A DNA stretch of 64,000 bases from Embiotoca jacksoni (taxonomy: Eukaryota; Chordata; Actinopteri; Embiotocidae): assembly GCA_022577435.1 (NCBI GenBank), contig JAKOON010000007.1, forward strand, positions 13,796,426 to 13,860,425, in the 5' to 3' direction. Under the pieces are notes generated by a model. That model was given only the letters and a program-made list of their open reading frames with translations, did not search any database and was not told the DNA's origin. Each line of letters opens with the position of its first letter. Within the stretch, counting starts at the first letter, position 1. A program made the position numbers and the translations under genes. Of this stretch, positions 50,901 through 62,316 are shown in pieces.

Positions 50901-52525
50901 CCTTGGATCAATGCTTATTGACTAGGTGAATCATGTGTCTTTATAGGTTACATATGCTGGCAGTGTAATTGCACAGTTTATGGGAAGGATGCAAGAAGAC
51001 AAACACTGTAATAATCTGTAACATTCAAACGAGCCGCATGTTTTTTCTTTAATACTTGTCAGGTCATCCAGTATGCTCTCTTTGGATCATAGATGCTGTG
51101 AATTATTCAAGATGATACAAGAGAAATGCTGGTTGAGTCTTGATTTTGTGATTGATTGCAGGAGAAGAAGCTGCTTCAAGTCTCAGGATATTGTAACTCA
51201 AGCCAATGACGGGGAGAAAATTAATTACAACACCACAGATCGATGAACAACTGAATGTGTCAACTCCCCAAAGAGCAGTGATTGTTCATTGTAGTCTGAT
51301 TGAGGGAGCCAAAGAGGACGATGCTGGACCCAGAGGAATGTGGAAGAGGTTATGCCCTGTTTGACTCAGCAAACACACACCACAGCAAGAAAACCCACTC
51401 TAATAATTCCTTTAAACAGCAGAAGCAATATTCCCTCACTGTTAGAGGGTAATATAACTCAGTATGCATTTACAGACTGTATATATACATATTCTCAGAT
51501 CCTCATTTGAAATGCATGTAGCTTGGGTGCTTTTTCAGAATAAAAAAAGGCACATGCAGCGACTGGAAGAGACAGTCTCCGGCTTGCACGGCCTGATAGA
51601 ACTCTGAGCAGATTAGTAGAATGAGAAAGATCATTACGAACAACCTCACAAGTGACCGAGGCTGAGTCATTCTCTTCCATTTAGCCGCTGTGCATCTGCC
51701 TCCTTTAGTCCTTTACATTCACAGAGCATGTCAGGATGTGAGTGTGAACTGTATGGTTGTGGGATATAGTGTGCTTCTGCATGTATGCATGTGTCTGTGC
51801 TTTGTACTGTCATTCTGACTGTGACTTTGACCTTTAGCAAGAGGTGCTGGATAAAGAGAAGGCTTAATGAGTTTGTATAATAGCTGAGCCCTATCTGAGG
51901 AATCATCCATCTACATGGGCCCCATAATTAGCTGGTAAGACAGTGGTCCAATTCTGTGCTTCCACTTATTATTCTGCTGACTAGTAGGTGGGAGTGGAGA
52001 AATGGATAAACAAAGACACAACCCCCTCCCCCCCATCTGAAGTGTATTAATAATCTGCTGTCGATTGCTGGCAGCGTTGTAAAAGGCATGGCTGAACAGT
52101 CTGATAATCACTCCACTGACACCCCCAGAAAATGAGCAAAAGCTATCTGGAACATAAGTCACATCCTGGTCTGAGTTTGCTGACAGGTGTACACTCTCAG
52201 GGGAGCGCTAATCCTCGTGCTTCTTCGTCTGTGTTTGTCCGTCACTGAAGCACTGCAGCGCGCGAACAAAACCTCAAGACAAACCAGAAGCATATTTAAC
52301 TGAAACTCAATGACATGCAGATGTGATCTGGCTGAATTTGTATGCAAAGCACCGATGTGATTCCTATCATGCAGGGCTGAATGTCATATCCATCATTTTC
52401 ATGTACGGCAGAGGATATGAAAAGCACACTTGCAAGGATATGGATGAAATAATTTCCATTCTTACGTGCGTTGCCAGTATGTGGTTAGTTATGCTTATTC
52501 AAGATATGTAAATGTTTCCATTAGG
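47931..52525. other. Non-coding stretch with candidate conserved patches
   Basis: No gene was recognised in 4.6 kb. Non-repetitive, complex patches at about 49560-49830 and 50480-50710 read like vertebrate conserved non-coding sequence (TAATTA-type and GCTAAT words, no decay into simple repeats), but alignment is needed to support this. Confidence 0.4.

Positions 52526-52559
<34 letters not shown>
52526..52559. repeat. (A)34 tract bordering the CpG island
   Basis: A run of 34 A directly left of the GC-rich promoter region. Its length should be treated with caution, since such tracts are often mis-assembled. Confidence 0.95.
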
Positions 52560-52563
<4 letters not shown>

Positions 52564-53151
52564 AGGGCGCGCTCAGGACGCTCCATTCCCAGCGAGCAGC
52601 CGGAGTCCGCTCCAGGTTTTTCTCCTCCGCTCATCGCAGCGTATTACCTTCCCTGACTCTCAGCACTCCAGCATTGCTGTGCAAGCAGATGTTCTGTCTC
52701 CGATGCCAATTCGCCCAATTTTCGCATTTGGAGAAGGTATTCTTTCGCGCGAAGGGTGCAAAGTGACAAGAAACAAAAAAAAGAAACTGCCTCCCTCCTC
52801 GGCTCAGTGACACAGGGGGGGGGAGTTGGGAACGGATAGCGGCTCTCGGAGGGAAAAAAAAAAAACAACAACCCAGCAGGCTACAGTAAACCGGCGGTGG
52901 CGAGCGAGGTAGCAGTTTATTTACCACACCTGTGATGCGTTGTTCTGAGCAACGAAGACGCACGACCGGGATACTGATGGCCACGCTACGGCAGAAGGAT
53001 ATGCGCTGAGGAAAAAGAATTAGGCGCTGCGAAAGAGGCGTGAAGTGCTACAGAGGACTCTCTCTACCGGACCTGAAGACGCTCAGTGCGTCCAGCGTTT
53101 CGTCTCTGCTCTCTTGCCTTTTGAAACTTGGGTGATCACAAACCCACGAAG
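52560..53151 (+). promoter_or_regulatory. CpG island: putative promoter and 5' UTR
   Basis: GC content and CpG frequency rise sharply from 52560, with many GCGC, CGCG and CCGG words, and fall again in the intron after 53250. This is the only such block in the window and it leads into the first coding exon at 53152. No TATA box is obvious and the transcription start cannot be placed. An upstream open frame of 24 codons (52935-53009, containing a second in-frame ATG at 52977) would lie in the 5' UTR if transcription starts to its left. Confidence 0.6.
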
Positions 53152-53245
53152 ATGCCCTTACTTCTGGGCCCCTTTGTCCGCTGCAGGTTCCGCGCCACGC
53201 TCCTCGTGCCCTGGCTCGTCTTTGCCGGCTTCACCTGCGCTGCTG
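53152..53245 (+). CDS. Exon 1 of an unrecognised secreted or membrane protein
   Basis: The ATG at 53152 has A at -3 (CGAAGATGC), a fair initiation context. The 31 complete codons read as a signal peptide: a short start MPLLLGPFV, arginines at residues 10, 12 and 14, then a hydrophobic stretch LLVPWLVFAGFTCAA ending in small residues suited to cleavage at about residue 31. The exon ends at 53245 with one base of the next codon (phase 1), followed by a consensus donor G|GTGAGT. It sits at the end of the CpG island. I do not recognise the protein. The call rests on signal peptide, donor and island together, and on exact phase agreement with the exon at 53784. Confidence 0.6.
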
Positions 53246-53783
53246 GTGAGTTCCATTTAAATCGTTGATGCTTCTGCTTAATTGTCTTGTTGTTGTTTTT
53301 TTTGTGTGTGTGTTTGGGGGGGGGGGGTAAGCGCACTAAACAGAAACGGCTACACGTGGCAAATTGTTTGCGGATGTTTTTTTTTTGCTGTGGAAACGCC
53401 GGGGCGCGTAACGGAACACGTTGTTGGCACTCCTTATTGTTCTTTAATTTGCTAGCAACACGCGTCAATTAGCCTGAACCTTCAAGGTTACAAGGGGGGG
53501 GGGGGAGTGTGGAGCTTCTAACACGCATATCAAGGTTACAACTTGAGCTTGATCTCTCACTCTCCGGATTGCACGTTTTATTTGAAGCTGCGCCGAGAAG
53601 TTTAAATTGAATTCCCTCTGTCGTGACTATTAAGTTGGAACTACACCTGGTTGTAGGGAGCAAACCTACACTGTGTAAGAGACGGGCCCGTGAACAATAA
53701 AAGGTTATGCTTAGTAACATCGTGCTCCTTTCTTATTGTCCCATAAATAGCTTTCAGCAACACCTCCCTAATAATTTAGTCAG
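53246..53783 (+). other. Putative intron 1 (538 bp)
   Basis: It starts GTGAGT and ends CAG at 53783, preceded by a weak pyrimidine tract at 53725-53765. It includes two G homopolymers (about 53317-53328 and 53496-53507). The nearby in-frame TAG at 53777-53779 means the acceptor must be at or after 53780, which fits the proposed site. Confidence 0.5.
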
Positions 53784-54036
53784 TAAATCTGGAAGCTGTG
53801 GAGGTCCAGAGCGCACCGAGCGAACCTGTATTCATCCATATAACCGGGTCCTTCAACTCCACGTTGCTCTCCGGCCAGGACTCATTCCTGCTGCATTTGC
53901 AGTATGATGACAGCTTTACTGAGTTGCTCCACGACCCTACTCGCACTGATGAGTTACATTTTTATGATGGAGCCTCCTGGCCAGACACTCCCGACTGCAT
54001 GCAAATGTCCTTTGATGTACAAAATAATCAGCAACA
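53784..54036 (+). CDS. Exon 2 of the same unrecognised protein
   Basis: If spliced at CAG|TAAATC (53783/53784), the single base left by exon 1 completes a Val codon and the frame stays open for 253 nt: VNLEAVEVQSAPSEPVFIHI, then a sequon NST in GSFNSTLLSGQDSFLLHLQY, then an acidic, aromatic segment (DELHFYDGASWPD) and CMQMSFDVQNNQQ. It reads as part of an extracellular domain with beta-strand-like alternation. An in-frame TGA at 54038 forces the donor to be ACA|GTGAGG at 54036/54037 (phase 2), unless the TGA is the true stop. I could not assign a family. The gene would continue to the right. Confidence 0.6.
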
Positions 54037-54398
54037 GTGAGGTGAGCACTGGAGGGAAGTTTCCGCCACGTAGCAATACTGAAGCCATCAAAAAGATCAA
54101 TTCGATTTTCATTTCAAAAATCAATTCTGCTCACAACAATAACTGTGCAATTGACATTAAAACATTTTTTTTTTTTTTTTTACAACCCAACATTAAGAAG
54201 TGCCGGTCATTGACCTGTAATATTCAGTTGTAGTCCAAACCTGCCTTCAAACATTCATATTTATTATTTGATCAATGCACTCACTTTCACTGTTGCCCAT
54301 AATGCAGCATTTCACAGCTCAGGACTTGGACTATTTTTAAAACACTGTCTTTACTGATTCCCTCTGGTGCCAAATATCATCCTCACAATGTCTCGCAG

Positions 54399-54411
54399 CT
54401 GGAAGCTGGTG
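54399..54411 (+). CDS. Possible 13-nt microexon
   Basis: CTGGAAGCTGGTG is bounded by TCTCGCAG on the left and GTGAGT on the right, both good splice signals. Joined to exon 2 ending in phase 2, it reads His-Trp-Lys-Leu-Val and ends in phase 0, so the coding total over three exons is exactly 360 nt. Very short spans can satisfy such rules by chance, so support is weak without transcript data. Confidence 0.25.
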
Positions 54412-54734
54412 GTGAGTATCCAAAATACAAGAATTCCTCACATCATTTGCCCTGTGCTTGTTTCCGAACTGTTAACCTTGCTTTGGACAGAAGGCAAATA
54501 TGTTAAAGTTGGTGTAATTGTGTCACCTGCTTCAGGACACTGAGATGATGAATTAAGAGGGCCTTTCTCTTGCATTAATTAGTGTATAATTATGAATATA
54601 TTAGGATTAAACAAACAGTTATGCTCCAGGGACCTCATACATCAAGCTAAGTAAGTAGCAGTGCGGTGGCATTTACAAGTAATTTTTATGATGCATGTTG
54701 AGACTGATGTATTTTGATTGGTTTGCTGGGTTAT

Positions 54735-55005
54735 ACGGGTGCTGTGGTGGTTCAGCGTTGCCTCACAGCAGGATGTTATTTGGTGCTTCCAGTTTGGTGT
54801 GGAGGCTGTGTTTATTTGGTTTCCTGTGCGTGCTCTGCTTTCCTCCCGCATCCCAAAGACCTGCAGTTGTAGGTCGATTTTAAGACTCTAAATTCCCCCA
54901 GGAGTGATGCTGTTTCTTTGTTCACTCCGTGATGGACTGGAACTCTGCCCAGGGTGTTTCCCTGACTGTCACAAGCTCACAGCCCTCTCATGACTCCGAG
55001 TAGAA
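54735..55005 (+). repeat. Old copy of the SINE-like repeat, in the putative intron
   Basis: 'Ggtgctgtggtggttcagcg', 'ttgcctcacagcaggatgtt', 'ctgctttcctcccgcatccc', 'actctaaattcccccaggag' and 'gtgatggactggaactctgc' followed by 'ccagggtgt' match the order of the element at 24917-25325. Divergence is higher here and the 5' end is degraded. Confidence 0.65.
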
Positions 55006-55472
55006 TACATCAGGTACAGCAAAAGAAGAATACAAGGTTAATTGTAAAAAATGATATTAGCCTCCCCGTCTGTCTTCTGTATCACATTTCCTTCCAGACC
55101 CCTTCTCCTTGTTTCAGTCTGTCACTCTATCATATACCAGGTCAGTACAAACATTTATAAGTTCCTATCACAGATTAGAGGCTACCTTGATAGGACAAAG
55201 TGAGTTCCAGAAATGGATTGGGAGGTAATTTGGTTGCCAATTCTTCCTACATCAGGAGTGGGACAGTCTCGGCTGAGATCAGTCGAGCTATCCTCTATAG
55301 AGAGGCAAGGCGCTGACTCGGCATTTGTCGGTATCAAAGCTGGCTTGTCTTTTTTGCAGGGAAACATAACTCAGTCAGTAATAAAGGAAGGCCTGTCAAT
55401 CTAGGTTTGAGCTAGCTGAGCACTTTCCCTTTCACTGTGTTGTGAGTGATCTGACGGTTGGACACAGAGAGA
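55006..55472. other. Non-coding stretch, putative intron
   Basis: Nothing recognised. It would be part of the intron following the proposed exons. Confidence 0.4.
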
Positions 55473-55539
55473 GGGGGGGGGGGGGGGGGGGGATAGGTGT
55501 GCTTTCAGCCTGAAGAACAAAGAACTGTTCTGCTGTGCC

Positions 55540-55604
<65 letters not shown>

Positions 55605-55661
55605 ACCACTTGATGTTTTCTGGATGCAAACTGCACGTGCTTGTGTGTGTGTGTGTGTGTG
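55473..55661. repeat. (G)20 tract and two (GT)n microsatellites
   Basis: Twenty G at 55473-55492, then (GT)n at 55541-55603 (about 31 units), a 37-bp unique spacer and a second GT tract at 55641-55661. The frames running through them (Val-Cys or His-Thr repeats) are artefacts. Confidence 0.95.
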
Positions 55662-58600
55662 GGAGGGTGTTTCCACAAGGATTTGCATACATGCATTGCT
55701 CTGTGTTAAGTGTATGTCTGTGGATTATTCCATCTCCTGTTGCTTCTGTTGTTTACCATTTATTTAACCTCTGGTCTGTTGCCTGTTGTTAGTCTCTTTA
55801 CTTCCTCCAGAAAAGATAATCAAAAACCCAACTGTCCACGCTTTTTTTAAAATTTTGTTTGATTTTCCCTCTGCCCAGTGAGAGTGTTGCCAAGCAATTG
55901 TTGTCTGGTTCAGCGAGGGAGCATGGGATTTGATACCAGGCACCTTCCTACTCGTGTGAACAGTCACCTCGGTGCAGTGCAGTTTCCATGGGATGTAAAC
56001 CTTGTGATGACGCAAGGAGTTGGCCATTAAATGACAACAAGCAGAAATCTATTGCATAATTCAGTAATTTGTGAGTTCCCATTTCTTAGCGAAGTAGTAT
56101 AAGGGATTCTTTTGCCAGACGTCTCTCATCATGTTAATGTGAATCATCCCGGAGTTGTCTTTCTCGCAGACAGTTTTGTCTCTCCTCATTGACTCACTAA
56201 AGAATGCGATAAGGAGAGCGAAAGCTGAAATTAACATAATTTATTGGGGGAAATTGCCTTCTGGTCAAAGGAATTTAAAACCACTTCGTTTTTGTCCCAT
56301 AGCTAATGCATGGCAAACGATCGCCATGTATTTGCAGGGATATGGTCTTTTACACGGAAGTGATAATTTACAACCAGAGAGAGTTTCTGTTCCCTCTAGT
56401 CATGGGAGATGAATTAAAATGACACAGACATTGGGGAGATTTGAACAGTGGGGGAGGGAATATTTTATATAAAATTATTTGTTTTCTCAACCGCTGATAA
56501 CTCACACATTGAATTAGCATGATGTACAAATGCAGGACATGCGAGGAGGTAATTACACTAAAAAGATCGGGGACATTTTTTTTTAATGATTTCACTCCTA
56601 TTACAAAAGCTTATGAATTTTAGACTGCTCTACAAATCGATTTACTTATTTGCAGGACCGAATTGATCAAATCTGTTTAATTTTTATTCACTTTTAATTA
56701 TTTGTTCATTTTGAAAGAACACAGATGAATTGAATTAATCTCTTCCCTGTCTAGGTCCTGCGAAGTAATTTCTTCAGTTTGAGTTACCGTGATTAATGAA
56801 GGCAGAGATAATAGTTCAGAATAAATGAATAAAAGGTAAACAGTGCATGTCAACACAGGTCAGCTTTAAACAGTGGAGGAGCACGCTCCATTTGGTGACA
56901 AATGCCCAGGCACCTTATCTTTCAGGAGGCTATGTCCCTGCACTTCTCATTTGCAAATGGCTATCTTGAGGAGTAGCGGAAGGACACATGCGTTGCCGAG
57001 GACACGTGGAGGATGAACCTTGCGGAGGGGAGGAGTTCGGTGTTATTTTCTGCAGTCTGTGCAGCAGCCCTGCGAAGGCACTACATCTCTGTCAAACTCT
57101 GCCCTTTTGTTTCAATTACCCCATTTCTATGATTCAGGTCTATGCAAGAGCGCTTAGGGGTTGAAGTCGGGCTGTTTCCCTCCTGAAATACAGTACACCG
57201 CAGTCTCTATCTGGGCTTTTGTATCTAGGAAGCTTTAAAATGACCTTTCACCCCTGATTGTAGGATGAGATTACCCTATGTCTCGATGGGAACCCTGATG
57301 GTAATTCAAGGAAGGTCACGGTATCTGACAATATATCAGTAGGGAGAGTGCCCTCAATCTCGACTGTTGTGTTTCCGTTGCTGCTGACCCTCCTGTGCAG
57401 CGACCAGCCACATAATATCCAAGGGCCACCAATGAGAGGCTGGGATGAGCTTGTTGAGCCGAGTCCCGAGTCTTTCTCCTGGAGGGTCTAATCGAATGTT
57501 CTTTCCCCCAGGTGTCTCACTCCGTCTGTCTCTCTCTGGAGAGGATGAACATGCATAGCTGACCTTCAACCTTGGATGCCACTGTGTTCTCTTGCTAGGA
57601 AAAAAAAATTCACCTCAGCAAAAAACGTGGGACATGTGAAGGTTGAGCTTCAGAGTGCGGAAGTCAATCGTAGTACAAGCTACTAATGCTGCCAAAAGGC
57701 ACTGAGCTATAGCTTCTTTGTCCACAATACCTTGGCCATGACTTTGCTGACTATTGCTAACCAGAAAACAGATATGGTGGACAGCTTTGGTGTGGGCTAG
57801 CGTCAGATAAAAAGTGAGATGCGATTGGCGGATAAGCGCTACTGAAATGGTACGTTCAACTCGCGCCTTCTCTGACCTTCGTTCAGGTGTCAGCAGGACC
57901 GAAAGGAGAGCGGCCGCACAAACTGTCTTCACCGGGCTGATTGACAGCAGAATTTTCCTGGACAAAAATAGTGTTCATGTAGGCTCAGCATGAAGAGGTC
58001 AAATTGTTTTTATGTAAATCAGTGAAGATTATGCTTCATTAAGGCCACCAAAAGGAAAATAAATGCAAGAGCGCCTATGTGACGTACGGCAAAAATGCTT
58101 CGAAAAGCCCAAGGGAATTGATCTCGACATACAATCCTGTGTGATAAGGCTTTCTTGTGTTTGTTTTCAGTATACATGATGTACTGACTGGCTGCTAACA
58201 TTGTACAGTGAGAATAGTGGCGTGTTAGAAGATGTTTTCAGGTCCTACCCGTTCTCCAAGTGATCAATACTCTTCTCCAACTGGTTAATTGGCCATCAGT
58301 CACTGTCAGAGGAAGTGCTTAGGAACCCAGAGGTGTCTTGGTGCAGCTCATAATAAGAGCCTGTCCAGTCCTCTGGGTCCTCTCTTGGCCTTTACTTCAG
58401 GTCAGGTGGTGGCTGGGGAAGGCGGATCTGAATGCAATATGGAGAGCCATAGATTAATAGTTCCTTAGTAAGGCCACCAGGGAGCGATGTGAAAGCCACT
58501 TCCACTTCATCATACAGTGGACTGGATAGAAAGTGTATAGAGCATGCAGTGGGAAAGGAACTTTGAAACAGCGTGAAGGTCATTTGATGTGAAGCGGCAT

Positions 58601-58755
58601 TTGAAAGATTTGATCTGTTTAATTATTGTGTAAAATCCTTCATCTTTTTCTGGCAGGTGCTGCTGTATGCAAGAGTCTGGTTTTTGGAGTAAAAAGAAAG
58701 AAATACATGCCCTGCTGTTGATGCATTTTTTTTATGTCAAGAACTTATATAGTAG
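55662..58755. other. Non-coding stretch, putative intron, with candidate conserved patches
   Basis: No further exon could be identified. The block at about 56150-56420 is complex, non-repetitive and rich in regulatory-looking words and is a candidate conserved element. Frames at 57354-57569 and 57615-57965 have no supporting domain. Confidence 0.4.
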
Positions 58756-58756
58756 A

Positions 58757-59550
58757 AAAAACTAATTGTGGCATGTGCAAAACTTTGGGCACCCTTCTAC
58801 ATGTAAAGTCTCAGAATGAATTGAGTCATTTGAAGCTGTAAAGTAGGTTAGAAACATTGCCAGAGCCTGATACATTGTGACTTTTCAGACCTTGTGCTAA
58901 GCTAACACTCAATAACCATGAACTCGTATTTAGACTTAGCCCAAAAAGCAGAGGAAGGCTGAAAAATATGTTAATTGTGGTAAGTAAGGCCAGATCTGGA
59001 GGAACAAGAACATTTTGAGGTTGAATCTTCGGGATAGAAAGGTGCAAAGCAAAACCTCCTTAAGACTGTAAACACTCTGCAGGAAGGTTTAGCTGCCAGT
59101 GTGCAGCATTGATACAAAAACACAGTCTACATGGAAGAGTCATCAGCAGAAAGCTGTACCTACAACCTCAACACAAAATGTGTATATCGTAAGTATGCAA
59201 AACAACATCTAATTAGGCAAAGTTGTTCTGGAAGCGAGTGCTGTAGACACAAATTTGAACTCTGGCCACTCCCACCAAAGGTACGTTTGAGGTAAAAAAA
59301 AAAAAAAAGAGCAGAACTTATTGTCGAATGTTAAGCATAGGGTGGAAATGTTCTTCTATGTGGTTTCGTGGCAACCAGTGACATTACGAGGAAAGCGAGA
59401 GGAATAGACTCCACTAAATATCAGCAAAGTCTGGATGTAAATGTCATTCAGTCAGTGAAGAAATAGATACTGACAAGAGGCAGTCTTCTATGACAGGACA
59501 ATGACCCAAGGCAGACCTCAAAATCCACCATAAACTACTTTAATATTCCA
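58757..59550 (+). mobile_element. Decayed Tc1-like transposon, third lineage
   Basis: The left part begins 'gtgcaaaactttgggcaccc', a typical end word of one fish Tc1 lineage. From about 59225 the + strand follows the DNA of a transposase catalytic region, in order: 'tggaagcgagtgctgtagac', 'ccaaaggtacgtttgag', 'gttaagcatagggtggaaat', 'ccactaaatatcagcaaagt', 'ctggatgtaaatgtcattca', then 'aggacaatgacccaaggcag' (the QDNDP segment) and 'cctcaaaatccaccataaac'. It carries deletions, frameshifts and an A14 insertion near 59293. Sequence is lost after about 59550, before the NPIE segment. It is clearly older than the copies at 41762 and 62317. Confidence 0.75.
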
Positions 59551-62316
59551 GAACTTTACTAATCCCCAGCGCAGTTGGGTGCCTGAAGCTTTACACGTCA
59601 CAAGTACAATTGCATTTTCTTCTATTTTAATGAGCTACACTTAAAAATTGACAAAATATGGAATTTGTCCAACTGCAGTGCATACAACTTAAAAAGTTGA
59701 CTGCATACACTTTATCATTGTCTTATTTAGGGTTAGGTGTCATTTCAATAAGGAGCGATCATTGAAAGTAAATACAAAATTGTATTGATGAGATGTGGTA
59801 AGATAGTTTTTTGGCGATTAGGCTCCATGGCAATGCTGTGTCAAAGGGGCAATGTCTTGAGAGCAGTAGGCTCTAGGTGAGATGGGTCAGAACCCCCCAG
59901 AGCCTAGACGCCGGTGGTGATGGAGGTGTAAAAAAAAATGAGGGATGGCTGATGAAACTTGCAGCTCCCTGGAAGACCGGAATAATGAGGGGAAATGAGG
60001 AGGAGGAGGAGGGTTGCGCATTAGGAAGACAGAATGACAGAAACAGTATGACATTTAAAGAACAGAGACTGGAGACTGATTGTCCCGACAAATGCGGGCA
60101 GAGAGAACAATAGACAACGAAGAGTGACATCAGGATTGAGGAAAGATTATTTTGACAGTGTGGGAAAGCGGAAGTGACGGAGGAGCTAGAGCAGGATTGA
60201 TTCACCGAGGTGGAAAAGGGCACAGACGCGGGGTAACAGATCTTACTTAATTGACTTGCGTAAAAATGTAATTCAGTTGTCGATACCGGTACTGATGCCT
60301 TAACTTCGATACCGGTTGCTGAACAATGTTTTTTTGATTATCAACTTCATAAAATCCATTTTCCACAAATGTTTAGTTTTCAAGCATTTAGAGGGAGAGC
60401 GTTTAACTCTGGTTATTTTTTGAAGCTACAATTAACAGATGTCCCCTAAATACCTTCCAGGGAAACTATTGCTTGGCAGTAGAATTTACTGATGGTCCCT
60501 AAACACCTCATGCTTTGAGTAAATGGTAGCTAGCTGGCAGCACAGTGTTACCGCAGTGCACAGAACCTAAACAGGTATGGGGTCATTAATGTCTTTGAAA
60601 AGAGTAAAAGAAGGAGCTCTGATGTATGATTTACCTAACAGAGGGACTTAATTTACCCAGGCTGACTGCCCTAATAGAGGCTACGTATGGTAAACACTGT
60701 GGTTGACTTACACTGATGAGATTTTCTGCTGCATAATGTTGCTATGATGGTATTGAAACAATGGGTCTTTTTCTGATACTAGATCGTTCAGAAGCAATTC
60801 AGTGTGTGCCATAAAAGTATCTTAAGTTTGGTACCCAGCACCAGTCCTGTACTAATAGGAGAAATGATCTAATTTGAATTTGCTCCCTTTCAGCGCCTTT
60901 CTCTTAATTTACAAGATAATGACATTTTAGGCTGCTGCACACCTCCAACCAAATATATCACTCATTGTTATGCTTTCCCCTATTTAGCATGGCATGTAAA
61001 AGACATAATTAGAAATCACCTAAGGCTATCCGGACAGCCCTGCTGGCGCTTGATTGGCAAGGGTATCTGAGGGAGGCTCAGGCTGATCCAGAATTTGTCA
61101 TCTTGAAGTGAATTTGTTGACAAGACAGGAGGCACAGTGACCTTTCCTAATTATGTGTATGTGTCCAGGCACCAGTGCCTTAGGCAAGCAATTCAACTGA
61201 GTCAACAGAGCGCTGACTTTCGGAGCACATTCAAGCCCAGACAGCATGTTGTATAATGGAAGGTTAGACTATGTTGGGTTTAGCAGTAAGCTTGTTAATA
61301 ATTCAGTATTGATACACCATTATTAATGTCATTTGTGTCACCTTTTGACTCTTTCTCTTTGCTTAAAGATTCATAAAGAAACCAACAGAAGGATCAGGAC
61401 AGATTTCGCCCTTTTTTTTTGTTGCCTTCTTTTTACACTCGTACCTAAAATCTCGAAAAAAAAAAATCATTCTGATGTTGCGCCATGCAAGTTGATTCCC
61501 ACAAAACATGAACCATTTATTATCCACCCTAAATGTGTTGCATTGAGAGAACAGCCTGTCTGATCTATGTAGGTCCCTCTGTTATTGTTTTTCCCAAACA
61601 AACCATTTCCCGATGTGAAATGAGGTCTGAACATTACAGATTCAAAGCTTAAAGCTAAGCAACAGATTTTCTTGGCAAGCCCATCAGGAACACTACGCTC
61701 ACGGAAAACACATTCAAGTCCTTACTCCAATAGAATTAATCATGACAACACAGCTGCCATTGAGGCTAGATGCTCCGTTTTATACATGCGTGCCTTGCAC
61801 TTGATTATGGCTCCTATGGATTTAAATGTCCACTGACAATGCATTCATGTTGAATCAAAGTGTGTTTTCATACCTGCAGTTTCTTGTCACCAATGCTTGA
61901 GTTTCAAAAGATGAATACAGAGCTGTCTTGGCATTGTTTTTGTTATCTTACTGTGATTTACAGGCTTGTGTTTCAGGCAGAAATAATAACGGGGCTTTCG
62001 TGACATCAGAGAAATAGACTCTTGTAATGTAAAGTAATCAGTTAGCGGTGGATTGACTGATTCAGTGTTGTAAGGATTTAATATTTTAGTCTGCAGATAA
62101 TTCAGTCTGGTTCATAGCCAGAGCTTTTATCACTCTTTGTAGTGACTCATGTGTTTTGTTTTTCTCATGGAAAATATTTACCAGCATACATGTCACTATA
62201 TTTTAGAGGGACACATCAGTGATTGCAATAGTAAACTTCAGGAATGTGAAATCATTTAAATGCCATACGTTCATAAGTGATGAATCTGAGGACTCTTTAG
62301 ATTTTCTGTAGTTATA
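59551..62316. other. Non-coding stretch with one possible repeat
   Basis: Around 60275-60345, 'gtcgataccggtactgatgc' and 'ttcgataccggttgctgaac' recall a dispersed fish repeat with GATACCGGT words, but the match is short. Overlapping opposite frames at 59873-60223 are low complexity. No gene was recognised. Confidence 0.4.

Noticed and set aside
54037..54041. Exon 2 donor at GAG|GTGAGC (54041/54042)
   Set aside because: It would place an in-frame TGA (54038-54040) inside the exon. The donor at 54036/54037 keeps the frame open.
55401..55792. Open frames rich in His-Thr or Val-Cys
   Set aside because: Translations of the GT/CA microsatellites.
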